Shown: positions 27,663-37,665 of the stretch, piece after piece
How positions within the stretch are numbered: position 1 is the first letter of the stretch
How the letters are laid out: every line of letters starts with the position of its first letter
Assembly (NCBI RefSeq): GCF_025836995.1
Contig: NZ_CP107546.1
Span: 992,001 to 1,056,000, forward strand
Direction of reading: 5' to 3'
DNA: 64,000 bases
From: Microbacterium sp. M28
Lineage (GTDB): Bacteria; Actinomycetota; Actinomycetes; Actinomycetales; Microbacteriaceae
The notes under the pieces: generated by a model
Seen by the model: only the letters and a program-made list of their open reading frames with translations
Databases searched by the model: none
What the model was told of the DNA's origin: nothing
Position numbers and translations under genes: made by a program

Positions 27663-27723
27663 ACTGTTCGGGCGTCGGTCGCGGATGTGCGACCGCCGGT
27701 GTTTCGTGTTGTGGGTCAATAAT

Positions 27724-27734
27724 GGACATTGTCC
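27724..27734. promoter_or_regulatory. Perfect palindrome, candidate TetR operator
   Basis: GGACATTGTCC is an 11-base dyad (GGACA-T-TGTCC), set in an AT-rich stretch about 60 bases upstream of the second glycine riboswitch, where the operon promoter should lie. The only regulator in the cluster is the TetR protein at 23768-24379. The 27447-27952 gap between genes holds the riboswitch, this palindrome and the promoter of importer 2, and nothing else I can support. Confidence 0.45.
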
Positions 27735-27859
27735 GATTACAGCGGAAGACCGGTGCGGTTACGGGTGTGTAACGGTCCGCCGGCGCGGGGGGATCGCCGT
27801 CGAAAAGGCGGCGCGAGTATTTTCCGACCGCTCGTTCAGTAACAGTTGATTAACGGAGA

Positions 27860-27889
27860 CTGCCGCTGAAGCACTGACGGGCTTACGCT
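27860..27889 (+). promoter_or_regulatory. Candidate promoter of importer 2
   Basis: CTGCCG (27860-27865) and TACGCT (27884-27889) are spaced by 18 bases. This would start a leader of about 57 bases before the binding-protein ATG. Confidence 0.4.
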
Positions 27890-27952
27890 CTGAGTATCGC
27901 GACGTACTCGACGAGGAGTGCGCGTTCATCGATGTCCACAGGAGGACACAAA

Positions 27953-29587
27953 ATGAAGCGAAACAGAGGCGCCCTCGCAGGCGCGGCGCTGCTGACCGCA
28001 GGCTTGATCGCACTGGCCGGATGCTCGTCGGGCGGTGATCCGGATCCCGAAGGCGATTCCGGCGCCGCGGCCGACGCGGACGCGATCATCACGACGAACG
28101 GCACAGAACCCGAGAACCCGCTCATCCCGACCAACACCAACGAGGTCGGCGGCGGCAAGATCCTCGACAACATCTTCGCCGGCCTGGTCTACTACGACGC
28201 CGAGGGTGCGCCGGTCAACGACATGGCTGAGGAGATCATCGTCGAGGACCCGCAGCTCATCCGCGTCAAGCTCAAGGAGGGGCAGACCTTCACCGACGGG
28301 GAAGAGGTCACGGCCGACAACTTCATCAAGGCGTGGAACGAGGGCGCGAAGCTCTCCAACGCCCACCTCTCGAGCTACTTCTTCGAGGACATCGAAGGCT
28401 TCAGCTGGGACGCGGACTCGGAGCTGACGGGGCTTGAGCAGGTCAGCGACTACGAGTTCACGATCGCGCTGAACAAGCCGGCCGCGGACTTCGCGCTGCG
28501 CCTGGGCTACTCCGCCTACTACCCGCTCCCTGACGTGGCCTTCGAGGACATGGCGGCCTTCGGGGAGAGCCCGATCGGCAACGGACCGTACATGCTCGCG
28601 GACGAGGAGGCCTGGGAGCACGACGTCAAGATCGAGCTGGTCCGCAACGACGACTACCAGGGCGGTCGCAAGCCGGCCAACGGTGGTCTGACGATCAACT
28701 TCTACGCCACGCAGGATGCCTCGTACGCCGACCTGCTCGGCGGCAACGTCGATGTGATCGACGAGATCGCACCCGTGTCCCTGCCCACCTTCCAGGACGA
28801 CCTCGGCGACCGTGCGGTGAACCAGCCGTCCGCGCTGTTCCAGTCGTTCACGATCGGACAGTTCCTGCCGCACTTCGGCGGCGAAGAGGGCATCCTGCGG
28901 CGTCAGGCCATCTCGATGTCCTTCGACCGCGCGCAGATCACGGAGAAGATCTTCTTCGACTCCCGAACGCCGGCATCCGACTTCACGTCCCCGGTCATCG
29001 ACGGCTGGACCGACGAGCTCGAGGGCAAGGAGGTGCTCGAGTACAACCCGGAGAAGGCCAAGGAACTGTGGGCCGAGGCCGACGCCATCTCCCCGTGGGA
29101 GGGCGAGTTCAAGATCGCGTACAACTCCGACGGCGGCCACGAGGAGTGGGTCGAGGCCGTGACGAACTCGATCTCGAACACGCTCGGCATCGAGGCGTCC
29201 GGTGAGCCGTACCCGACCTTCGCCGCCATCCGCGAGAAGGTCAACGACGGAACGATCACGACCGCGGCCCGCTCCGGATGGCAGGCCGACTACCCGGGGC
29301 TGTACAACTTCCTCGGACCGCTGTACGCCACCAACGCCGGTTCCAACGACGGCGATTACAGCAACCCGGAGTTCGACGAGCTGCTGAGCTCGGGCATCAG
29401 CAACACCGATGTCGACGCTCAGGTCGAGGACTTCAGCAAGGCGCAGGAGATCCTGCTCAACGACCTGCCGGCGATCCCGCTCTGGTATCAGAACGTGACC
29501 GGTGGGTACGGAGAGAACGTCGACAACGTGACGTTCGGATGGAACTCCGTGCCGATCTTCCACGAGATCACGAAGGCCGCCGAGTAG
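27953..29587 (+). CDS. Solute-binding lipoprotein, family 5 (peptide importer 2)
   Basis: The 544-residue lipoprotein has signal peptide MKRNRGALAGAALLTAGLIA and then LAGC, with the lipidated Cys near residue 24. The ATG at 27953 has GGAGG eight bases upstream and is preferred over an ATG seven codons earlier. VKLKEGQTFTDGEEVTADNF is the family 5 motif near residue 105, and ARSGWQADYPGLYNFLGPLY, with NDLPAIPLWYQN, matches OppA-like peptide binders. The paralogue at 13090 is clearly different. It is first of a four-gene importer set and is followed by a strong stem-loop before the permeases. Confidence 0.9.
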   Translation: MKRNRGALAGAALLTAGLIALAGCSSGGDPDPEGDSGAAADADAIITTNGTEPENPLIPTNTNEVGGGKILDNIFAGLVYYDAEGAPVNDMAEEIIVEDPQLIRVKLKEGQTFTDGEEVTADNFIKAWNEGAKLSNAHLSSYFFEDIEGFSWDADSELTGLEQVSDYEFTIALNKPAADFALRLGYSAYYPLPDVAFEDMAAFGESPIGNGPYMLADEEAWEHDVKIELVRNDDYQGGRKPANGGLTINFYATQDASYADLLGGNVDVIDEIAPVSLPTFQDDLGDRAVNQPSALFQSFTIGQFLPHFGGEEGILRRQAISMSFDRAQITEKIFFDSRTPASDFTSPVIDGWTDELEGKEVLEYNPEKAKELWAEADAISPWEGEFKIAYNSDGGHEEWVEAVTNSISNTLGIEASGEPYPTFAAIREKVNDGTITTAARSGWQADYPGLYNFLGPLYATNAGSNDGDYSNPEFDELLSSGISNTDVDAQVEDFSKAQEILLNDLPAIPLWYQNVTGGYGENVDNVTFGWNSVPIFHEITKAAE

Positions 29588-29605
29588 TAACGGCGGATCG
29601 AGCGC

Positions 29606-29636
29606 TACGGGGCGGCGAGAGCATCGCCGCCCCGTA
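29606..29636 (+). promoter_or_regulatory. Intercistronic stem-loop after the binding-protein gene
   Basis: Arms TACGGGGCGGCGA (29606-29618) and TCGCCGCCCCGTA (29624-29636) are perfect 13-base complements with a five-base loop. It sits between the binding protein and the first permease with no U-run after it. Such a hairpin can protect the upstream mRNA or stop most transcripts, giving more binding protein than permease. Confidence 0.7.
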
Positions 29637-29681
29637 TGACGCTCCCTGTCGAGCCTGCTCGCTATCCCGAAGGGACAGCGA

Positions 29682-30608
29682 ATGCTCACCTACATCATCC
29701 GGCGCCTCCTGCAGGTCATCCCCGTGTTCTTCGGCGCCACGCTTCTCATCTACGCACTCGTCTTCGCGATGCCGGGCGATCCGATCCTGGCTCTGTTCGG
29801 TGACAGGACACCGAATCCGGCGCTGCTGGCGGCGCTGCACGAGCGCTACCACCTGGACGAACCGTTCCTGGTGCAGTACTGGTACTACATCACCGGTGTG
29901 CTGCAGGGCGACTTCGGTGTCACGTTCTCCGGGAGGGCGGTCGGCGAAGTGCTCGCCGAGACTCTGCCCGTGACCGGGCGCCTGGCCGTCATGGCGATCG
30001 GCATCGAGTTCGTGCTCGCGATCGTCATCGGCACGATCTCGGCACTGCGCAAGGGCAGGCTGTTCGACAACACGTCGCTCGTGATCGCGCTGCTGGCCAT
30101 CGCCGTGCCGATCTTCGTGCTCTGCTTCCTGGCGCAGTACTTCCTCGCCATCCAATGGGGTTGGTTCCGCCCCACCGTCGGGGCCCAGAACGACTGGGGG
30201 GATCTCTGGCTGCCCGCCATCGTCCTCGGCATAAGCCTCTATCCGGTGAGCATGCGCCTCATGCGCGGCTCCGTCATCGAGACGCTCGGCCAGGACTGGG
30301 TGCGCTCGGCCTACAGCAAGGGCCTGTCCCGCTACCGTGTGCTGCCCGTGCACGTGCTGCGCAACTCCCTCCTGCCCGTCATCACCAACTCGGCGACCAA
30401 CTTCGGGGTCCTGCTGGTCGGTGCGACCGTGACCGAGGGCATCTTCAACGTTCCCGGCGTCGGCAACACGCTGTACCAGGCGGCGATCCGCGGAGAGGGG
30501 CCGACCGTCGTCTCCTTCGTCACGGTGTTCGTTGTGCTCTACGTGCTCGTGAACCTCATCGTCGACCTGCTCTACGGCCTACTCGACCCGAGGATCCGCT
30601 ATGTCTGA
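29682..30608 (+). CDS. ABC importer 2 permease (OppB/DppB type)
   Basis: The 308-residue permease begins MLTYIIRRLLQVIPVFFGAT and has FAMPGDPILALFGD near residue 29, HERYHLDEPFLVQYWYY near 50 and the EAA loop VRSAYSKGLSRYRVLPVHVLRN near 207. The length is normal for OppB. The last codons overlap the next permease by eight bases, as in importer 1. Confidence 0.92.
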   Translation: MLTYIIRRLLQVIPVFFGATLLIYALVFAMPGDPILALFGDRTPNPALLAALHERYHLDEPFLVQYWYYITGVLQGDFGVTFSGRAVGEVLAETLPVTGRLAVMAIGIEFVLAIVIGTISALRKGRLFDNTSLVIALLAIAVPIFVLCFLAQYFLAIQWGWFRPTVGAQNDWGDLWLPAIVLGISLYPVSMRLMRGSVIETLGQDWVRSAYSKGLSRYRVLPVHVLRNSLLPVITNSATNFGVLLVGATVTEGIFNVPGVGNTLYQAAIRGEGPTVVSFVTVFVVLYVLVNLIVDLLYGLLDPRIRYV

Positions 30609-31542
30609 CTCCACCTCACGCACGCACTACGTCGCCCCGGTCGTGACCGAGACCATCGCGGTCGACGCGGTCAGAGTCGCCGAGAAGCCCAGCAACCTGT
30701 GGCGCGACGCCTGGCGCGATCTGCGGCGCCGTCCGCTGTTCTGGTTCTCCATCGTCCTCGCATTGATCTTCATCGTGATGGCGGCGTGGCCGACCCTGTT
30801 CACCCCTGTCTCGCCGCGGCAGTGCTCGCTCGACTACAGCAACGAAGGGCCCGCACCCGGGCACCCGCTCGGATACACGTTCCAGGGCTGCGACATCTAC
30901 GCCAGGATCGTGTGGGGGGCGCGCACATCGCTGTCGGTCGGTCTGCTCGCGACGCTGCTCTCCTCCACCATCGGCCTCATCATGGGGGCGCTCGCCGGGT
31001 TCTACGGCGGCTGGCTGGACGGTCTGCTCTCGCGCATCGGCGACATCTTCTTCGCCATCCCGTATATCCTCGCGGCGGTCGTCGTGATGACCGTGTTCTC
31101 GGACTACCGATCGGTCTGGACGCTCTCGCTCGCGATCGGCGGATTCGCGTGGGCCGCCAGCGCCCGGGTGCTGCGCGCCGAGGTGCTGCGGGTCCGACAA
31201 TCCGATTTCGTGATGGCTTCCCGAGCTCTGGGCCAGTCGAAGTTCCGCACACTGCTCAGCCACGTGCTGCCCAACTCGATCGCGCCGCTGCTGGTGGTCA
31301 CGACCCTCGGCCTTGCGACCGCGATCGTGGCCGAGGCGACCCTGTCTTTCCTCGGCGTCGGCCTGGGCGGCTCGATCGTGTCGTGGGGCAATGACATCAG
31401 CAAGGCGCAGGCAGCGCTCCGCGTCGCACCGGCATCCCTCATCTATCCGTCGATCGCGCTCACGCTGGCCGTGCTCGCGTTCGTGACACTGGGCGAGCTG
31501 ATCCGCGACGCCCTCGACCCGAAGGCGAGGGCACGCCGATGA
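30601..31542 (+). CDS. ABC importer 2 permease (OppC/DppC type)
   Basis: The 313-residue permease has a 40-residue cytoplasmic N-terminus, RRRPLFWFSIVLALIFIVMA as TM1, the OppC periplasmic element HPLGYTFQGCDIYARIVWGAR, and an EAA loop FVMASRALGQSKFRTLLSHVLPN near residue 203. ATLSFLGVGLGGSIVSWGND precedes the last helices. It overlaps the ATPase gene by four bases. Confidence 0.92.
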   Translation: MSDSTSRTHYVAPVVTETIAVDAVRVAEKPSNLWRDAWRDLRRRPLFWFSIVLALIFIVMAAWPTLFTPVSPRQCSLDYSNEGPAPGHPLGYTFQGCDIYARIVWGARTSLSVGLLATLLSSTIGLIMGALAGFYGGWLDGLLSRIGDIFFAIPYILAAVVVMTVFSDYRSVWTLSLAIGGFAWAASARVLRAEVLRVRQSDFVMASRALGQSKFRTLLSHVLPNSIAPLLVVTTLGLATAIVAEATLSFLGVGLGGSIVSWGNDISKAQAALRVAPASLIYPSIALTLAVLAFVTLGELIRDALDPKARARR

Positions 31543-33212
31543 GCCGCTATCCGCAGGCCGACCTCCAGGCCCCGATGCTCCGCGTCCGAGACCTGAAGGT
31601 CGCCTTCCACACGCAGGACGGCGAGAACGAGGTGCTGCACGGCATCAGCTTCGACGTCATGCCCGGCGAGACCCTCGCGATCGTCGGCGAATCCGGATCG
31701 GGCAAGTCGACCACGGCGACGGCGATCGTGAATCTGCTCCCCGGCAATGGGAAGATCACCGGCGGGACGGTGGAGCTGGAGGGCCGAGACCTCACCGCGC
31801 TGAGCAGCAACGCGATGGAGGAGGTTCGCGGTCGCGACATCGGCTTCGTGCCGCAGGACCCGATGTCGAACCTCAACCCGGTGTGGAGCATCGGCTTCCA
31901 GGTGAAGGAGGCGATCCGCGCCAACGGGATCGTGCAGGGGCGCGCCGCCGTCAAGGAACGCGCGATCGAGGTGCTGCGCCAGGCCGGGCTGGCCGACGCG
32001 GACCGACGCCTGCATCAGTACCCGCACCAGTTCTCCGGCGGCATGCGGCAGCGCGCGCTGATCGGCATCGGACTGGCAGCCGACCCGCGTCTGCTCATCG
32101 CCGATGAGCCGACCTCGGCCCTCGACGTCACCGTGCAGCGCGTCATCCTCGACCACATGGCGAAGCTGACGAGAGAGAAGGGCACCTCCGTTCTGCTGAT
32201 CACGCACGACCTCGGCCTCGCGGCCGAGCGCGCGGAGAAGATCATCGTCATGAACGGCGGCAACATCGTCGAGGCCGGTCCCAGCAGCCAGATCCTCACC
32301 GACCCGCAGCATCCCTACACCAAGCGATTGGTCGCAGCAGCCCCCAGCCTCGCGTCGCAGCGCATCCAGGCCGTCGTCGAGGATCGCGGAGTCGAGACGT
32401 CGGACCAGCTGGCGGCGATCCCTCCGACCGTCCGCGTACGCGGGCTGGTCAAGGACTACAAGATCCGGCAGGGCGGCTTCCGCAGCATCCCGTTCCGAGC
32501 CGTCGACGATGTGAGCTTCGACATCCCGCGCGGCAAGACGCTCGCCCTGGTGGGGGAGTCCGGATCGGGCAAGTCCACCGTGGCGAAGATGGTCCTCAAG
32601 CTCGAAGAGCCCACCGACGGAAGCATCGAGATCGACGGCATCGACGTCTCGCGTCTGTCCAACGCGCAGGCTTTCGCCCTGCGCCGTCGGATGCAGCCGG
32701 TGTTCCAGGACCCGTACGGGTCCCTCGACCCGCTGCGCAACATCGGCAACACGATCGCGGAGCCCCTGAACATCCACGACGTGGGGGACACGGCGTCTCG
32801 GCGCGAACGCGTCAGGGAACTCCTCGACCAGGTCTCCCTGCCGCAGGCGCTGGCGACGCGGTATCCCAACGAGCTCTCCGGCGGACAGCGTCAGCGTGTC
32901 GCGATCGCCAGGGCCCTCGCGCTCAAGCCGGACATCGTGGTTCTCGACGAGGCGGTCTCGGCGCTCGACGTGCTGGTGCAGGACCAGATCCTGCAGCTTC
33001 TCGCCGAACTGCAGTCCGGCCTCGGCCTCACGTACCTGTTCATCACCCACGACCTCGCCGTCGTGCGCGTCTCGAGCGATCTCGTGTGCGTGATGGAGCA
33101 GGGCAGGGTCGTCGAGCAGGGGACGGTCGACGAGATCTTCGCCGATCCGCAGCAGGCCTACACGGAGAGGCTGCTGGCGGCGATCCCGGGGGCTGCGGTC
33201 CTCGATGGCTGA
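31539..33212 (+). CDS. ABC importer 2 fused double ATPase (OppD-OppF fusion)
   Basis: The 557-residue protein holds two complete ABC domains, replacing the separate D and F subunits of importer 1. Domain 1 (residues about 8-270) has GESGSGKST, FSGGMRQR and LLIADEPTSALD. Domain 2 (about 295-550) has GESGSGKST, LSGGQRQR and IVVLDEAVSALD. Each has a Q-loop (VPQDPMSNLNP and VFQDPYGSLDP). The fusion is common in Actinobacteria and fixes a one-to-one ratio of the two ATPases. It overlaps neighbours by four and eight bases. Confidence 0.93.
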   Translation: MSRYPQADLQAPMLRVRDLKVAFHTQDGENEVLHGISFDVMPGETLAIVGESGSGKSTTATAIVNLLPGNGKITGGTVELEGRDLTALSSNAMEEVRGRDIGFVPQDPMSNLNPVWSIGFQVKEAIRANGIVQGRAAVKERAIEVLRQAGLADADRRLHQYPHQFSGGMRQRALIGIGLAADPRLLIADEPTSALDVTVQRVILDHMAKLTREKGTSVLLITHDLGLAAERAEKIIVMNGGNIVEAGPSSQILTDPQHPYTKRLVAAAPSLASQRIQAVVEDRGVETSDQLAAIPPTVRVRGLVKDYKIRQGGFRSIPFRAVDDVSFDIPRGKTLALVGESGSGKSTVAKMVLKLEEPTDGSIEIDGIDVSRLSNAQAFALRRRMQPVFQDPYGSLDPLRNIGNTIAEPLNIHDVGDTASRRERVRELLDQVSLPQALATRYPNELSGGQRQRVAIARALALKPDIVVLDEAVSALDVLVQDQILQLLAELQSGLGLTYLFITHDLAVVRVSSDLVCVMEQGRVVEQGTVDEIFADPQQAYTERLLAAIPGAAVLDG

Positions 33213-33783
33213 CGGGCGGGCGGCGCGCACCGATCCCGACGTGCGCACACTGCGTCCGATCGGTGGACTCGCGCTGGTGTGCGCCGTCGCCGTACTGGTG
33301 CTGCTCCTGCTCGTCGACGCCGTCGTCCGCGGCAGCTGGGCGCAGATGCTCCTGCTCGCCCCCTGGCCGCTGCTGGTGCTGTGGGTCACCTATGAGGCGG
33401 CGGCCGCGTCCTTCGTCCGCATGGATGCCGTGGGCGTGACGGTGCAGAACGGGCTGCGCCGGACGTCGTTCGGCTGGCAGCGGGTGCGCGGCGTCGACTT
33501 CCGCTGGCAGCTGGAGTTCGCGCTCGACGACGACACGACTGCGACCGCGCTCGGTGGGCCGGCACGTGCGCGTCCGCCGCGACAGAGCGACCAGGAACGC
33601 GAGGTCGAGGGGCCGCGCGTGCCGACGGGCGTCCGCGTCCTGACCGAGATCACCGAACGACGCGACCAGGCGCCCTCCACCGCCGACGACCCGATCCGCC
33701 GCTCCTGGGACGCGCCGGCGCTGATCGCTCTCGGTGTCATCGTCGTGTGGGCGGCGGTCGCGATTCTCGTCGCGCAGGGGTGA
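33205..33783 (+). CDS. Membrane protein with bacterial PH-like domain
   Basis: The 192-residue protein has two adjacent helices at about residues 22-63, a soluble PH-like stretch with VTVQNGLRRTSFGWQRVRGVDF at about 80-100 (the usual bPH form, where local curvature follows an R-rich strand), a charged Pro/Arg/Glu linker and a C-terminal helix at about 170-188. Its ATG lies inside the last codons of the ATPase gene (eight-base overlap), so it is co-expressed with importer 2, though a transport role is not evident. Function unknown. Confidence 0.7.
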   Translation: MADGRAARTDPDVRTLRPIGGLALVCAVAVLVLLLLVDAVVRGSWAQMLLLAPWPLLVLWVTYEAAAASFVRMDAVGVTVQNGLRRTSFGWQRVRGVDFRWQLEFALDDDTTATALGGPARARPPRQSDQEREVEGPRVPTGVRVLTEITERRDQAPSTADDPIRRSWDAPALIALGVIVVWAAVAILVAQG

Positions 33784-33784
33784 A

Positions 33785-34558
33785 TCAGCCGGGCAGCCCG
33801 AACAGCGTCGGCCACGTCGCCGCCGCCCAGGGGTACCCGACGAAGACCGTGGCGTCGATGAGGAAGTGGGCGACGAGGAACGGCATCAACCGCCCCGAAC
33901 GCGAGAACAGCCAGCCGAACAGGAGCCCCATGGCCAAGTTCCCTACGAACGCGCCCGGCCCCTGGTACAGGTGGTAGCTGGCGCGGAGGATGCTCGTCGC
34001 GACGATGATCGGCCACGGACCCCAGCCGAGCTGCTTCAGCCGCGCGAACAGGTAGCCGAGGACGACGAACTCCTCCTGGATCGAGGCTCGGGCGGCCGAG
34101 AGCAGCAGGATCGGCACCGTCCACCAATGGGCATCGAGCCCGGCCGGGTTCACGGCGACGAACCACCCCAGCATCCGGCCGGCGAGATAGAGCGCGAGAC
34201 CGGGGATGCCGATGGCGAGCACCAGCAGGATGCCGCGGCCGGTGTCCCCGCCGATGCGGGTGCCGTCCAGACCCAGCCGCTTCAGGTGCGGGCGCGAGTT
34301 CTGCCAGAGCAGGAAGCACACCAGCAGCACCGGGACGAGCGAGAAGCCGATCGAGAGCACCTGGTGGATGAAGTCGAAGACCTCGCGGTCGCTGCGGGAG
34401 GGGTTCAGGGTCGTCGTCTGGTCGGCGAGCGGCGTGGTGTCGGTCAGCCGGTAGGCCAGTTGCACGATCGCGTAGATCGCGGACTGCCCCAGACCCAGCG
34501 CCAGCACGATCGCGATCTCCCACCACAGGCGCGCGCGGGATGCCGGGGGAGTCGTCAT
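33785..34558 (-). CDS. CPBP-family intramembrane protein (Abi domain)
   Basis: The 257-residue polytopic protein has about seven hydrophobic segments and a C-terminal Abi/CPBP domain. The catalytic glutamate pair is present in ASIQEEFVVLGYLFARL near residue 160, a second motif ILRASYHLYQG carries the expected His, and AHFLIDATVF gives the third. In active CPBP (type II CAAX) proteases the first motif is EExxxR; here the Arg position is Leu, so peptidase activity is uncertain. It is convergent with the PH-like gene with one base between stop codons. Confidence 0.82.
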   Translation of the reverse strand: MTTPPASRARLWWEIAIVLALGLGQSAIYAIVQLAYRLTDTTPLADQTTTLNPSRSDREVFDFIHQVLSIGFSLVPVLLVCFLLWQNSRPHLKRLGLDGTRIGGDTGRGILLVLAIGIPGLALYLAGRMLGWFVAVNPAGLDAHWWTVPILLLSAARASIQEEFVVLGYLFARLKQLGWGPWPIIVATSILRASYHLYQGPGAFVGNLAMGLLFGWLFSRSGRLMPFLVAHFLIDATVFVGYPWAAATWPTLFGLPG

Positions 34559-34656
34559 CCGTCGATCGTAAGCCGCTCAGAGAGGCTCCAGCGAGCGTGC
34601 GATATCCTGAGGAGTCGGCATCCCGGCGCATCCCACATTCTCCTGAGGACTCCTTC

Positions 34657-36567
<1,911 letters not shown>

Positions 36568-36592
36568 CCCCAGCGCATAGCGCTCGAGACGA

Positions 36593-36631
36593 CGCCCCCT
36601 GCCGCTAGGTTTGACCTAGCCGCAGGGGGCG
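36593..36631 (+). terminator. Terminator after typA
   Basis: An 18-base arm (36593-36610) pairs with 36614-36631 around a three-base loop with a single mismatch. It ends 24 bases before the glutaminase start, so it also insulates that gene. Confidence 0.75.
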
Positions 36632-36654
36632 CCGTTCATTCGAGGAGAGACCAC

Positions 36655-37665
36655 GTGGATCCGACACCGTTCCAGGAAGTGCCGCAGTCGGTGTCCACCG
36701 GGGCTCTGCCCGGATGGTTGCGTGTGGATGAGCTCGTGCGCGAGGCGCACGCGCGCTACGCGTCTGAAGCCGCGGGGTCCGTCGCGGACTACATCCCGGT
36801 CCTCGCCGCTGCCGATCCGGGGCTGTTCGGACTGGCGGTGATCGACGTCGACGGCGGTGTCCACGACGCCGGCGACGCGCTGCACGCCTTCTCGATCCAG
36901 TCGATCTCGAAGATGTTCGTGTACGCGCTCGCCATCGCCGAGCACGGCCACGCCCACGTGCGCGACGTCGTCGGAGTCAACAACACCGGCCTCGCATTCA
37001 ACTCGTTGATGGCGCTCGAACTCAACGGCGGCCACCCGATGAATCCGATGGTGAACGCCGGTGCCATCGCGACGACGGCGCTCGTGCCCGGCGCGACATC
37101 CGCAGAGAAATGGGAACGCATCCGCGAGGGGCTGTCGGCCTTCGCCGGCCGTCAGCTCCGCATGGACGGCGAGGTGTACCGCTCTGAGGCCGAGACCAAC
37201 GACCGCAACCGGGCGATCGGCCGATTGCTCGTCGGCTACGGGCGGCTCAACGAGGATCCGGATGAGATCGTCGACGTGTACACGCGCCAGTGCGCCCTGA
37301 GCGTGACGGCGCACGACCTGGCGGTCATGGGGGCGACGCTCGCGGACGGTGGCGTGAACCCCGTCACCGGCGATCGCGTGGTCTCCGCCGACGTCTGCCG
37401 CGACACGCTCGCCGTGGTCGCGTCGAGCGGTCTGTACGAGCGGTCGGGGGAATGGCTGTTCGAGATCGGGCTTCCTGCCAAATCCGGTGTGGCCGGCGGC
37501 ATCGTCGCCGTCGCACCGGGCAAGGGCGCGGCGGCCGCGTTCTCGCCTCCGCTCGACAGCGCAGGCAACTCGGTCAGGGGGCAGTTGGCGATCGGCCATC
37601 TGTCCAGAGCCCTCGGCCTCAATCTGTTCGCATCCGCGCCGGCCCGACTCGAGGAGCAGCCATGA
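36655..37665 (+). CDS. glsA: Glutaminase A
   Basis: The 336-residue enzyme hydrolyses glutamine to glutamate and ammonia by a beta-lactamase-like serine mechanism. GWLRVDELVREAHARY opens the protein, the catalytic SxxK is in FSIQSISKMFVYALA near residue 81-88, then LELNGGHPMNPMVNAGAIA, TNDRNRAIGRLL, YTRQCALSVTAHDLAVMGATLA and PAKSGVAGGIVAVAPG. The family length is 300-330. GTG start with AGGAG nearby. The stop overlaps the MFS gene by four bases, linking glutamine breakdown to a transporter. No ankyrin or STAS domain is fused. Confidence 0.94.
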   Translation: MDPTPFQEVPQSVSTGALPGWLRVDELVREAHARYASEAAGSVADYIPVLAAADPGLFGLAVIDVDGGVHDAGDALHAFSIQSISKMFVYALAIAEHGHAHVRDVVGVNNTGLAFNSLMALELNGGHPMNPMVNAGAIATTALVPGATSAEKWERIREGLSAFAGRQLRMDGEVYRSEAETNDRNRAIGRLLVGYGRLNEDPDEIVDVYTRQCALSVTAHDLAVMGATLADGGVNPVTGDRVVSADVCRDTLAVVASSGLYERSGEWLFEIGLPAKSGVAGGIVAVAPGKGAAAAFSPPLDSAGNSVRGQLAIGHLSRALGLNLFASAPARLEEQP

